This document shows positions 17,940-26,786 of a DNA stretch of 64,000 bases, in pieces. How positions within the stretch are numbered: the first letter of the stretch is position 1; the number at the start of each line of letters is the position of its first letter. A program made the position numbers and the translations under genes. A model generated the notes under the pieces. It was not told the origin of the DNA. It saw only the letters and a list, made by a program, of their open reading frames with translations, and did not search any database. The stretch comes from Streptosporangium amethystogenes (GTDB taxonomy: Bacteria; Actinomycetota; Actinomycetes; Streptosporangiales; Streptosporangiaceae). The DNA is taken from positions 62,001 to 126,000 of the forward strand of contig NZ_JOEQ01000001.1 in NCBI RefSeq assembly GCF_000721075.1, in the 5' to 3' direction.

Positions 17940-18643
17940 TCACCCAGCCACAGACCGTCCCCGCTCCGGACCCGTACGAGGAGCGGCTGCGCGTCCAGAC
18001 CGCACGGTTGCTCGCCTACCGCGACGACGGCCCGCTGGTGACGCTGCTGCGTGACAAGGTCGGCCCCGGGCTGCCCCCGGTGCCCGCCACGCTCGCCGCA
18101 CTGCTGGCGATCATCGCGATGGCGGTGACCGGGATGCTGGTGGACGGGCCGATCCTGCTCGTCCCGGTGCTGATCATGATCGTCCTGGTGCTGCCCACCG
18201 CGGCCCGTGACCATCTCGGCAAGCTCGACTGGCTGGCGCCGCCGCTGATCCGCGGGGCCGAGTTCCTCACGATCATCCTGATCGGCCTGGCGGCCGACGC
18301 GCCCAAGTGGCTGCTGTACGTGCTGATCTACGTGATCGGCTACCACACCTACGACACGGTGTACCGGACGCGGCAGAGCATCTGGCCGGCCCCCTGGGTC
18401 TTCCGCGCCGGCCTGGGCTGGGAGCTCAGGCTGCTGCTGATCGGCGCCGGTGCCGCGCTGGGCGTGCTGACCTGGGTGCTGGCCGCCCTCACCGTCTACC
18501 TCGGTGTGCTGTTCGCCGTCGAGAGCGTGACGAGCTGGGTCGGCCTGGACAAGCAGACGGCGCTCGCCCAGGCGGGCGACGACCTGGAGGCCTCTCCCGA
18601 GGAGGCCCAGGAGCAGGCCACCGGCGAGGCCGAGCAGACCTGA
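17936..18643 (+). CDS. membrane protein (DUF5941-like), partner of the CDP-alcohol enzyme
   Basis: 235 residues with about five or six membrane segments between 40 and 205, a central YHTYDTVYRTRQ motif and an acidic C-terminal tail. I associate this pattern with DUF5941, which in other actinobacteria occurs with or fused to CDP-alcohol phosphatidyltransferases (recalled, not checked). ATG overlaps the stop of the upstream gene by four bases. A strong terminator follows. Likely contributes substrate binding or membrane assembly for the upstream enzyme (inference). Confidence 0.7.
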   Translation: MITQPQTVPAPDPYEERLRVQTARLLAYRDDGPLVTLLRDKVGPGLPPVPATLAALLAIIAMAVTGMLVDGPILLVPVLIMIVLVLPTAARDHLGKLDWLAPPLIRGAEFLTIILIGLAADAPKWLLYVLIYVIGYHTYDTVYRTRQSIWPAPWVFRAGLGWELRLLLIGAGAALGVLTWVLAALTVYLGVLFAVESVTSWVGLDKQTALAQAGDDLEASPEEAQEQATGEAEQT

Positions 18644-18667
18644 CCTGAGATCTCCCCCATCGCGGAT

Positions 18668-18700
18668 GCCGCCGGACAGGTCAGCTGTCCGGCGGCTTTT
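18668..18700 (+). terminator. Rho-independent terminator
   Basis: GCCGCCGGACAG and CTGTCCGGCGGC form a perfect 12-base-pair stem with a five-base loop, followed by TTTT. It closes the two-gene CDP-alcohol transferase operon. Confidence 0.9.
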
Positions 18701-18857
18701 CCGTTCATCACCTGACTGGACGGTCAGGCGCACGGCGACACGGATTCACCACGGGGCGCCCCCGGCCGCCGCCGAACACGGGCGGACCGCCGCCCGCGAG
18801 CGCGGACGGACCGCTCGCCGTGAGCCTGGACGGACCCGAAGCGATATACAGGTCAGC

Positions 18858-19355
18858 GTGGAACTGGACAGGCTGGATCGCGACATCATCGGGGCGCTCG
18901 TCGAGGACGCCCGAGCCACATACGCGGAGATCGGACAGCGGGTGGGCCTGTCGGCGTCGGCGGTGAAACGCCGGGTGGACCGGCTGCGCGAGACCGGCGC
19001 CATCACCGGGTTCACCGCCAGGGTGGAGCCCGCGGCGCTCGGCTGGACCACCGAGGCCTACGTGGAGCTGTTCTGCGCGGGAAAGACCTCGCCGTCGGAG
19101 ATCGGGGTGGCCATCGGTCGCCATCCCGAGGTGGTCTCGGCGTGCACCATCACCGGCGAGGCCGACGCGCTATTGCACATCAGGGCGACCGATGTGCGGC
19201 ACGTGGAGAGGGTGATCGAGCGCATCGCCTCGGAGCCGTTCGTGGTGCGGACCAAGAGTTCCATCGTGCTCTCCCGGCTGATCGAGGCACCGCTGATGAC
19301 CTCGCGCGGCGAACCGTTCATCGCCCCACACAACGAATCACCGTTCATTGCCTGA
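18858..19355 (+). CDS. Lrp/AsnC-family transcriptional regulator
   Basis: 165 residues: N-terminal helix-turn-helix (about 5-55, DRDIIGALVEDARATYAEIG, then SASAVKRRVDRL) and a C-terminal RAM ligand-binding domain (about 70-145). Such proteins sense amino acids. It lies immediately upstream of ddaH and rocD on the same strand, so arginine or ornithine catabolism is its probable target. The GTG is preceded by TATACA at seven bases and has no good ribosome-binding site. A perfect palindrome overlaps the -35 box of the ddaH promoter and is a candidate operator. Confidence 0.9.
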   Translation: MELDRLDRDIIGALVEDARATYAEIGQRVGLSASAVKRRVDRLRETGAITGFTARVEPAALGWTTEAYVELFCAGKTSPSEIGVAIGRHPEVVSACTITGEADALLHIRATDVRHVERVIERIASEPFVVRTKSSIVLSRLIEAPLMTSRGEPFIAPHNESPFIA

Positions 19356-19383
19356 AGCGCGCAAGAAACCCGCGTCAGAACGC

Positions 19384-19425
19384 AAGAGCAAGCTCTTGGC
19401 CTGCGAGAACACCGTTTCCTAGGCT
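19384..19425 (+). promoter_or_regulatory. ddaH promoter with palindromic operator
   Basis: TTGGCC (19396-19401) and TAGGCT (19420-19425) are spaced by 18 bases. AAGAGCAAGCTCTT (19384-19397) is a perfect 6-2-6 palindrome that overlaps the -35 hexamer, a natural site for the Lrp-type regulator encoded just upstream. Confidence 0.45.
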
Positions 19426-19480
19426 GATGTCGCCGCCACTGGGCCGGCATTTCACCACGACCTTCGATACGGGGTTATTC

Positions 19481-20275
19481 ATGACGAGGCACTACCTCAT
19501 GTGTCGGCCCGACCACTTCGCGGTTGAGTACGCGATCAACCCGTGGATGCATCCCGAGGCCGGTGCCGACCGCGAGGTGGCGATCAGGCAGTGGGAGGCG
19601 CTCAGGAGTGCCTACCTGGGCCTGGGTCACCGGGTCAGCCTCATCGACCCGGTGGAGGGCCTGCCGGACATGGTCTTCGCCGCCAACGGGGCGCTGGTGG
19701 TCGGCGGCCGCGTGTACGGCGCGCGGTTCACCCACCCGCAGCGGGCGGCCGAGGGACCCGCCTACCTGGGGTGGTTCGTCGACAACGGCTACCAGCGGGT
19801 CCACCAGGCGACCTTCACCAACGAGGGCGAGGGGGACTTCCTGACCCTCGACCACCTGGTGCTGGCCGGCACCGGCTTCCGCACCGCCATCACCGCCCAC
19901 GCCGAAGCCCAGGAGTTCCTCGGCCGGCCGGTGGTCACCCTGCAGCTGGTGGATCCGCGGTTCTACCACCTGGACACCGCTCTCTTCCCGCTAAACGGAC
20001 ACAACGTGGCATACTTCCCAGGGGCCTTCTCTCCTGGAAGCCAGGAGGTGCTCCGCGGCCTCTTCCCCGACGCCATCATCGCGAGTGAGGACGACGCCTC
20101 CGTGCTGGGTCTCAACGCGGTCAGCGACGGCACCAACGTGGTGATCAATGCCGAGGCCGCCGACCTCCAGCTGGAGCTCAAGCGCCGGGGCTTCGAGGTC
20201 ATCCCCGTGGACCTGTCGGAGCTCCGCAAGGCCGGGGGCGGCCCGAAGTGCTGCACGCTGGAGATCAGGGGATAG
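19481..20275 (+). CDS. ddaH: dimethylargininase / amidinotransferase-family hydrolase
   Basis: 264-residue guanidino-group-modifying enzyme. Dimethylargininases convert methylated arginine to citrulline and an amine. The pentein fold residues are visible: PDMVFAANG near the start, catalytic His in RFYHLDTALFPL, and nucleophilic Cys in GGGPKCCTLEI at the C-terminus. The pairing with rocD suggests a role in arginine/citrulline/ornithine breakdown, and the true substrate may be arginine-like rather than methylarginine. Forty-three bases separate it from rocD. Confidence 0.88.
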   Translation: MTRHYLMCRPDHFAVEYAINPWMHPEAGADREVAIRQWEALRSAYLGLGHRVSLIDPVEGLPDMVFAANGALVVGGRVYGARFTHPQRAAEGPAYLGWFVDNGYQRVHQATFTNEGEGDFLTLDHLVLAGTGFRTAITAHAEAQEFLGRPVVTLQLVDPRFYHLDTALFPLNGHNVAYFPGAFSPGSQEVLRGLFPDAIIASEDDASVLGLNAVSDGTNVVINAEAADLQLELKRRGFEVIPVDLSELRKAGGGPKCCTLEIRG

Positions 20276-20318
20276 TGCCGGGCGAAACGGCCACGGACCT
20301 AGGAGGGGCGGATACCGA

Positions 20319-21530
20319 ATGACCAGCACGGACGACTTCATCGAACTGAGCGAGCGCCGCAGCGCTCACAACTACCATCCCCTGCCCGTCGTGATATCCG
20401 AGGCACAGGGTGCCTGGGTGGTCGACGTGGAGGGCAGGCGGTTCCTGGACTGCCTGTCCGGTTACTCCTCGCTGAACTTCGGGCACGGCAATCCGAAGAT
20501 CATCTCAGCGGCCCAGGAGCAGCTGTCCAGGCTCACCCTGACCAGCCGGGCCTTCTTCCACGACCAGTTCGCCACCTTCGCCGCCGGGCTGGGCGACCTC
20601 ACCGGCAAGGACATGGTCCTGCCGATGAACACCGGCGCCGAGGCCGTGGAGACCGCGATCAAGGTGGCCCGCAAGTGGGGCTACGAGGTCAAGGGGGTGG
20701 CCGCCGGGCAGGCCAACATCATCGTGATGGAGGACAACTTCCACGGCCGCACCACCACGATCGTCAGCTTCTCCACCGACCCCGACGCCCACGACGGCTT
20801 CGGCCCGTACACCCCCGGCTTCAAGGTCGTGAAGTACGGCTCCGTCGAGGCGATCCACGAGGTCATCGACGCCAACACCGTCGCGGTGCTGCTGGAGCCC
20901 ATCCAGGGCGAGGCCGGCGTGCTGGTCCCGCCGGACGGGTACCTCACCCAGGTCCGCGAGCTGTGCACCGCGGAGAACATCCTGATGATCGCCGACGAGA
21001 TCCAGTCGGGTCTGGGCCGCACCGGCGACACCTTCGCCTGTGACCACGAGGGCGTCGTCCCCGACATCTACGTGCTGGGCAAGGCCCTGGGCGGCGGCGT
21101 CGTCCCGGTCTCGGCGATCACCGCGAACGAGGACGTGCTCGGTGTGATCAGGCCGGGGCAGCACGGCTCCACCTTCGGCGGCAACCCTCTCGCCTGCGCG
21201 GTCGCGAACGCGGTCATCGAGATGCTCGGCACCGGCGAGTACCAGGCGCGGGCCAGGGAGCTCGGCGAGGTCATGCACGAGAGGCTGCGCGGCCTGATCG
21301 GCCAGGGCGTGGTCACCGTCCGCGGTCGCGGCCTGTGGGCGGGCATCGACATCGACCCGTCTCTGGCCAGCGGGCGTGAGGTCTCCAAGGCGTTGATGGC
21401 CCACGGCGTCCTGGCCAAGGACACCCACGGCTCGACCGTCCGTCTCGCCCCGCCGATCGTGATCTCCGAGGAGGACCTCGTCTGGGCGATCGATCAGCTC
21501 GGCGCCGTCCTCGCCGAGCTGGCGGAGTGA
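20319..21530 (+). CDS. rocD: ornithine aminotransferase
   Basis: PLP enzyme that moves the delta-amino group of ornithine to 2-oxoglutarate, giving glutamate semialdehyde. 403 residues, normal length. The PLP lysine is in YVLGKALGGGVVPVSA; other family marks are NTGAEAVETAIKVARKWGY and EPIQGEAGV. RBS AGGAGGGG lies ten bases before the ATG. It probably shares a transcript with ddaH. A 32-base perfect palindrome downstream should end transcription. Confidence 0.94.
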   Translation: MTSTDDFIELSERRSAHNYHPLPVVISEAQGAWVVDVEGRRFLDCLSGYSSLNFGHGNPKIISAAQEQLSRLTLTSRAFFHDQFATFAAGLGDLTGKDMVLPMNTGAEAVETAIKVARKWGYEVKGVAAGQANIIVMEDNFHGRTTTIVSFSTDPDAHDGFGPYTPGFKVVKYGSVEAIHEVIDANTVAVLLEPIQGEAGVLVPPDGYLTQVRELCTAENILMIADEIQSGLGRTGDTFACDHEGVVPDIYVLGKALGGGVVPVSAITANEDVLGVIRPGQHGSTFGGNPLACAVANAVIEMLGTGEYQARARELGEVMHERLRGLIGQGVVTVRGRGLWAGIDIDPSLASGREVSKALMAHGVLAKDTHGSTVRLAPPIVISEEDLVWAIDQLGAVLAELAE

Positions 21531-21551
21531 ACCACCGGCCCTGACGGGCCC

Positions 21552-21583
21552 GTCCCCTGGTCCCCGGCCGGGGACCAGGGGAC
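21552..21583. terminator. 32-base perfect palindrome between convergent genes
   Basis: GTCCCCTGGTCCCCGG is followed at once by its exact reverse complement, allowing a 16-base-pair stem. It lies 21 bases after the rocD stop; a GTTTTT tract follows at about 21600. It probably serves rocD and perhaps the convergent phosphatase gene. Confidence 0.75.
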
Positions 21584-21761
21584 GGCTCCCAGCGGCTGGT
21601 GTTTTTCGCGGAAGTAACCTTGCCCCCTCCACCAAGCCGTCAAGAGCGGCGAGGATCGGGAGCACACTCTCCACGTGGAGACCGAATCCGCCTCCGAAAT
21701 GGACGCTCTGTGGGCGTGACACTCCATCATGATCGTTAAGCGGCCGTTCAACACCGGCCTC

Positions 21762-23321
21762 CTAGATCCCCTCCAGCTCCACCGTGGTGATCTCCGAGAC
21801 GTCGGTCCCGGTGGCGGTTTCCCAGCGAACCGACGTGGGGGTGGTCTCCAGGGACAGCATGGCCACCGCGTTGGAGAACCACGGGCCGTTGGTGATCCGC
21901 CACCCGAAGGGCGCCTTGGGAATCTTGGCCAGGCGGGAGAGCGAGCGTCCGATCAGGCTGGCGACGCCGAACTGGGCGACGATGTTGGCCAGGCGGAGCG
22001 TGCGACTCAGCGGGTTGCGGATCGGCGAGCAGACCAGCTGGTAGATGGGGAGCCCGCGTGCCTTCGAGACGTAGGAGTAGTGCACGTCTCCGGAGAGTAT
22101 GATCACCGGCCTGCCCAGCCCGGCCAGCAGCCTGGACAGGTCCTCGAAGGAGCGCCGGAAGGCGGCCCAGTGCTCCAGGTCCAGCCCCTGGCGCAGCGCC
22201 TCCGACCAGCGGGCCACCCTGGCGCCCCAGGCCCCCTGCGCCAGCGCCTCGTTCCAGTTCTGGATGTGATGGATGCCCGCGGGAAGCAGGAACGGCACCG
22301 AGGAGCCGATCACGTAGCGCTTCGCGCCGTCCCTGTGGAGTTGCTCGGTGAGCCACTCCCACTCCACCGGGTCGACCATGCGCCGGTCCTCTGGGGTGAG
22401 CCGGCGGGAGCAGCGGGAGTCGAGCATGATCAGGCGGGTGTCGCCGAGGTCGCGGGCGTAGCTCCACCGGCTGTCGGCGGGTACGTCGTAGGCGTGCTCG
22501 GCGAACGCGTCGAGGACCTCCCCGCCGTCCCCCTCGGCCGCGCACACCTTGCTGAGCAGCTCGTCGGCGGCGCGCTCCGCCGGCGACATGTTACCCAGGT
22601 GCTGGTAGACCCAGTACGCGCCGATCCCGGAGATCACCCGCTGCCGCCACCACGGGACGTGCTCCATCTGCTCGCGCCAGGTGCTGGAGGTGTTGAAGTC
22701 GTCGCGCAGGTCGTGGTCATCGAAGATCATCGCGCTGGGCACCGTGGAGAGGATCCAGCGGATCTCCGGGTCGGTCCACGCCAGGCGGTACAGCTCGGCG
22801 TACTCCTCGAAGTCGGCGATCTCCTTCTTCGGCTCGCTGTCCCTGCGGTTCCCGATGAACTCCAGCATCTGGGCGGAGGGCTCGTCGGCATAGACCTGGT
22901 CGCCCAGGAGCAGCAGCAGGTCGGGCCAGCGGTCCTCGGGCGCCTCCATCAGGGTGCAGCCGTACGCGCGCAGCACGTCCACCCCGTGGGAGATCGTGTG
23001 CAGGGGGTCGTGCGGCACGCTGGTTCGGCAGGAGCCGAACATCACCCGGTCCGGCCCGTCGGGGCCGAGCAGGCGGATGCGGCTGGGCGGCTGGTCGGGC
23101 AGCGGCCACACGGTCTCGGCGCCCAGACGCACCTGGTAGGTCCCGCCGCCCACCACGTCCACGATCGCGTAGTGGTGACCGTGGACCGTGAACGTCCGGG
23201 CCTGCGAGCTCACGCCACCGACCTCGACCGTCACCTCGCACGGCTCGCTCGTCTCCAGCCATACCGAAGCGCTCGTCTCATCGACGTAACGCAGCATCGG
23301 TCCGACCACAAGTTCCGGCAC
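21762..23321 (-). CDS. PhoD-like metallophosphatase, cytoplasmic form
   Basis: 519 residues. The N-terminal beta-rich domain (about 1-100) precedes a metallophosphoesterase core with LLLLLGDQVYADE, MIFDDHDLRDD and VIILSGDVHYSYV, the metal-binding motifs of the PhoD family. Unlike classical secreted PhoD it has no Tat or Sec signal, so it is likely cytoplasmic; the substrate is unknown (phosphodiester or phosphomonoester). GTG at 23321 is favoured because GAGGGG lies six bases upstream; an ATG two codons earlier would leave no spacing. Confidence 0.88.
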   Translation of the reverse strand: MPELVVGPMLRYVDETSASVWLETSEPCEVTVEVGGVSSQARTFTVHGHHYAIVDVVGGGTYQVRLGAETVWPLPDQPPSRIRLLGPDGPDRVMFGSCRTSVPHDPLHTISHGVDVLRAYGCTLMEAPEDRWPDLLLLLGDQVYADEPSAQMLEFIGNRRDSEPKKEIADFEEYAELYRLAWTDPEIRWILSTVPSAMIFDDHDLRDDFNTSSTWREQMEHVPWWRQRVISGIGAYWVYQHLGNMSPAERAADELLSKVCAAEGDGGEVLDAFAEHAYDVPADSRWSYARDLGDTRLIMLDSRCSRRLTPEDRRMVDPVEWEWLTEQLHRDGAKRYVIGSSVPFLLPAGIHHIQNWNEALAQGAWGARVARWSEALRQGLDLEHWAAFRRSFEDLSRLLAGLGRPVIILSGDVHYSYVSKARGLPIYQLVCSPIRNPLSRTLRLANIVAQFGVASLIGRSLSRLAKIPKAPFGWRITNGPWFSNAVAMLSLETTPTSVRWETATGTDVSEITTVELEGI

Positions 23322-23579
23322 GTTCATCCCCTCAGTCACCGCACGACGGCGGGAATCCTTTACCGGAGCCCACCAGATCCATACTTTCCCCTGAGATTGC
23401 CCAGAGACGCGGACAGATAACAACGCACCATCCGGCCGCGGTGGCGCGACCAGGCCTCGGAGCGGTCACGAGAACGAAACACTGCCCGTCCCCGCAGGCA
23501 AAAAAGCACACCTACTCTGATCGTGACCATCTGCCCCGGGCGGAGCAAAGGCGCTCCGCTCACCGTACGGAGGTTTCCC

Positions 23580-24863
23580 TTGAGGACGCTCACGGTGCCG
23601 TCGACGACGCCGGCCACCACCGCTCCCGTCAGCCCTGGCCGGCAGGCTCTCGACTCCGCGCTCTTCCAGCTCGACCAGGCGGCCGACCGGCTGGATCTGG
23701 ACGACAGCCTGCGCGCCATGCTCGCCACTCCACGCCGCTCACTCACCGTGTCGGTCCCGGTCCGCCGCGAGGACGGCCGGATGGACATAGTGCAGGGTTT
23801 CCGAGTACAGCACAACATCACCCGTGGCCCGGCGAAGGGCGGTATCCGTTTCCACCCCCGCACCGACGTCCACGAGGTCACCGCGCTGGCCATGGGGATG
23901 ACGTGGAAGTGCGCACTGGCCGGCATCCCGTACGGGGGCGCCCAGGGCGGCCTCTCGGTGGACCCCGCCTCGCTGAGTACCCGGGAGCTGGAGCGGGTCA
24001 CCCGCCGCTACGTCAACGAGGTGCTGCCGATCGTCGGCCCCGAGCGGGACGTCCCGGCCCCCGAGGTCGGCACCGACGGGCGGACCATGGCCTGGATCAT
24101 GGACACCTACTCGGTTAACGCGGGCTACCCGGTGCCCGGCGTGATGACCGGCGGATCGGCGACCTGCGGCGGCGCGGCGGAGCGGGCGGAGGCCACCTCA
24201 CGCGGCGTGTGGTTCGCCACCCTCAGAGCCCTGCGCGGCTCTCCCGGAGGCCGTACCGTCGCGGTCCAGGGCTTCGGCAAGGTCGGCGCCCCCGCCGCGC
24301 GCCACCTCGCCGACGCGGGCGCTCTGGTGGTCGCGGTCTCCGACAGCACCGGGGCCGTGGTCAACCGTTCGGGCCTGGACGTCGACGGTCTGCGGGCGTG
24401 GTCGAAGGAGACCGGTGGAGTGCGCGGCTACCCGGAGGCGGACCCGCTGTCCCACGACGACCTGATGGAACTCGACGTGGACGTGCTCGTTCCCGCGGCT
24501 CTGGAGGGGGCGATCACCGAGGAGAACGCCCCCCGGATCAGGGCCGGCCTGATCGTGGAGGGCGCCAGCTGCCCCACCACGCCCGGGGCGGACCGGGTCC
24601 TCGCCGACGCGGGTGTCACGGTGGTCCCCGACATCCTGGCCAACGCGGGCGGTGTGATCGTCTCCTACCTGGAGTGGCTGCAGGAGGCGCAGGCTCGCTC
24701 CTGGAGCGCGCGCGAGGTGGACGCGAGGCTCCGCGGCCTCGTGGAGAACGCGTTCGACACAGTCGCGGCGGTCTCGGCCGAATGCGGGATCACCCTGCGC
24801 CAGGCCGCCCACGTGATCGGCGTCGGCCGGGTCGCCGAGGCGCACCGCTCGCGCGGACGCTGA
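23580..24863 (+). CDS. divergent Glu/Leu/Phe/Val dehydrogenase lacking the catalytic lysine
   Basis: 427-residue member of the glutamate dehydrogenase family. Substrate-binding lysines K86 (GPAKGGIRFHP) and K110 (MTWKCAL) are present, and the Rossmann part has QGFGKVG. The catalytic lysine in the family motif PYGGAKGG is Q122 here, the partner Asp in PAPD is E162, and the usual TGKP is TGGS. Either activity is lost or chemistry differs. TTG start chosen for GGAGG six bases upstream. TACTCT at 23513-23518 is a plausible -10 box. Convergent with the oxidoreductase gene downstream. Confidence 0.88.
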   Translation: MRTLTVPSTTPATTAPVSPGRQALDSALFQLDQAADRLDLDDSLRAMLATPRRSLTVSVPVRREDGRMDIVQGFRVQHNITRGPAKGGIRFHPRTDVHEVTALAMGMTWKCALAGIPYGGAQGGLSVDPASLSTRELERVTRRYVNEVLPIVGPERDVPAPEVGTDGRTMAWIMDTYSVNAGYPVPGVMTGGSATCGGAAERAEATSRGVWFATLRALRGSPGGRTVAVQGFGKVGAPAARHLADAGALVVAVSDSTGAVVNRSGLDVDGLRAWSKETGGVRGYPEADPLSHDDLMELDVDVLVPAALEGAITEENAPRIRAGLIVEGASCPTTPGADRVLADAGVTVVPDILANAGGVIVSYLEWLQEAQARSWSAREVDARLRGLVENAFDTVAAVSAECGITLRQAAHVIGVGRVAEAHRSRGR

Positions 24864-24888
24864 CCCCGGAGCCGCGCCCCGTCACGCG

Positions 24889-25779
24889 CTACCGCGCCGC
24901 GGCGGTGACGATTTCCTCGCAGATCGCGTGGGTGGCCAGGGCGTCGGCGGCGTCGACGACGGTGCCGGAGCGGACCGCGTCAAGGAACTCCAGGCAGACC
25001 TGCTCGATGCCCCGCTGCCTGGAGACCGGGGTCCAGTCGCCCCGCCTGGTCAGGGTCTCGGCACCGGCGTGGTCGGTCACGTCGGCCAGGTTGACCACCC
25101 GGCGCTTGGCGCCGCCGCCCATGACCTCCACACTCTCCTCCGACAGGCCGCTCACCCTGTTCATGATCCCGAAGGCGGTGAAGCCGTCCCCGGAGAGCTC
25201 CAGCGTCACGTGCTCCAGCAATCCCTCCCTGACCCGGGTGCGGACGACGGTGTGCTCGACCTCGCCCGGCACCAGGAACCTGAGCGTGTCCACGACGTGA
25301 ATGAAATCGTCGTAGACGACGGTCCGCGGGTTGTCCGGAAGGCCCGCACGGTGCTTCTGTATCACCACCAGGTCGCGGGGAAGATCGCGCAGAGCGGTAT
25401 AGGACGGCGCCCTGCGACGGTTGAAACCGACGAGCAGCGACCGCTCGCTCTCCCGCGCGAGCCGCACCAGGCGCTCGGCCTCGGCGAAGGTGTAGGCGAT
25501 CGGCTTGTCCAGGTAGACGTGGACGCCGGCCCGCAGCAGCGGCTCGACGACCCCTCCGTGCGCCTCCGTCGCGACATGCACGAAGGCCGCCTCGACCCCC
25601 GCGCCGAGCACCTCGTCCAGCGAGGAGAACCGGCGTTCGACCCGGTAGGCGTCACCGAGGCGGTCGAGCGTGGCACGGTCGCGGGTGCACAGGTGCAGGT
25701 CGAGGCCGGGGGTCGCGCCGAGGACCGGCAGGTAGGCCTTCTGTGCGATGTCCCCGAGGCCGATGACAGCGATCTTCAT
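24889..25779 (-). CDS. Gfo/Idh/MocA-family oxidoreductase
   Basis: NAD(P)-dependent dehydrogenase-like protein, 296 residues, somewhat short for the family. N-terminal Rossmann fold (MKIAVIGLGDIAQKAYLP) and the conserved Lys in YLDKPIAYT, then the alpha/beta substrate domain. Substrate unknown; sugars, polyols and biliverdin-like compounds are family precedents. The ATG at 25779 is preceded at six bases by TACGCT, so it is probably leaderless and separately transcribed from the downstream-facing neighbours. Confidence 0.88.
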   Translation of the reverse strand: MKIAVIGLGDIAQKAYLPVLGATPGLDLHLCTRDRATLDRLGDAYRVERRFSSLDEVLGAGVEAAFVHVATEAHGGVVEPLLRAGVHVYLDKPIAYTFAEAERLVRLARESERSLLVGFNRRRAPSYTALRDLPRDLVVIQKHRAGLPDNPRTVVYDDFIHVVDTLRFLVPGEVEHTVVRTRVREGLLEHVTLELSGDGFTAFGIMNRVSGLSEESVEVMGGGAKRRVVNLADVTDHAGAETLTRRGDWTPVSRQRGIEQVCLEFLDAVRSGTVVDAADALATHAICEEIVTAAAR

Positions 25780-25827
25780 GCTGAGAGCGTATGTCGCGCC
25801 CCCCGTGCCGACGCACACGCCGTACCC

Positions 25828-26772
25828 CTATGCCGCCGCGGCCAGGCGGTCGCGCCACCACGCGATCGTCGCGGTCAGCGCCTCGTCCATCGGGGTCGGC
25901 GCGATGCCGAAGGTCTCCTGGAAGTCGGCCGAGTCCAGGACGAAGGGCCGGACGAACTGGTAGCGCAACTCCTCCAGCTCACCGAGCATCGGGGAGAAGG
26001 TCCCGGCGGCGCGCAGCAGCCAGTGGGGCATCGCCCTGACCCCAGGATCGGGGATTCCGGCGAGCGCGCACAGCCGCCCGGCGACCTCGCGCACCGTCAT
26101 CGGCTCGTTCGTCGGAACGTGCCACGCACGGCCCCAGGCCCGGTCGCCCTCGCCCGCCGCGACCAGGGCCCGCGCGACATCGGGCACGTACGTCCAGCTG
26201 TGCGGCTGCGCGGGGTCGCCGATGACGCGGACGGTCCGGCCCGCCAGCAGCTTGGGGACGAGCCTCTCCCCCAGGTGCGACTGGTCCAGGCAGCCGGGGC
26301 CGAAGTAGTCGGACCCGCGCACCTCGGTCACCCTGACCCGGCCCGCCTGGTGCGCGGCCAGGGCCTCCTGCCACATCCGGACCCGCACCTCGCCCTTGGC
26401 ACTGGGCGGGGTCAGCGGGTCGCTCTCCCGCATCGGCCCGGTGGGCGCGGCGTAGACGTAGAGGTTGCCGAGGATGACGTATCCGGCGCCGGTGGCCTCG
26501 GCGGCGCCCAGCAGCGACGCGGCGAGCGGCGGCCAGTCACGCGCCCACCGGTGGTAGGGCGGATTGACGCAGTTGTAGAGGACCGCGGCGCCCCTGGTCA
26601 GGGCGGTCAGTCCCGCGCGGTCGCTCGCGTCGGCGGAGACCCTGCGGATGCCCGGCAGTTCGGGTCCCGAGCCCGAGCGGCTGACCAGGACCACCTCGTG
26701 TCCCTGTCCGGCCAGCAACCGGGCGACCTCGGAGCCGACCTGACCGGCTCCCGCGATGACGTGCTTGGCCAT
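25828..26772 (-). CDS. NAD-dependent epimerase/dehydratase-family protein
   Basis: 314-residue extended SDR-like protein. The nucleotide-binding turn is AGAGQVGSEVARLL at the very N-terminus. The usual YxxxK catalytic pair is not evident (the position reads NLYVYA), so it may be an atypical or reductase-type SDR. RBS AAAGGAAG lies seven bases before the ATG. It follows the YrdB-like gene after 14 bases, forming a two-gene operon divergent from a TetR regulator, which probably represses it. Confidence 0.88.
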   Translation of the reverse strand: MAKHVIAGAGQVGSEVARLLAGQGHEVVLVSRSGSGPELPGIRRVSADASDRAGLTALTRGAAVLYNCVNPPYHRWARDWPPLAASLLGAAEATGAGYVILGNLYVYAAPTGPMRESDPLTPPSAKGEVRVRMWQEALAAHQAGRVRVTEVRGSDYFGPGCLDQSHLGERLVPKLLAGRTVRVIGDPAQPHSWTYVPDVARALVAAGEGDRAWGRAWHVPTNEPMTVREVAGRLCALAGIPDPGVRAMPHWLLRAAGTFSPMLGELEELRYQFVRPFVLDSADFQETFGIAPTPMDEALTATIAWWRDRLAAAA

Positions 26773-26786
26773 GATGGTTCTTCCTT

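Noticed and set aside
21552..21583. Perfect palindrome as the end of an insertion sequence
   Set aside because: No transposase, no matching distant copy and no target duplication; a terminator between convergent genes explains it.
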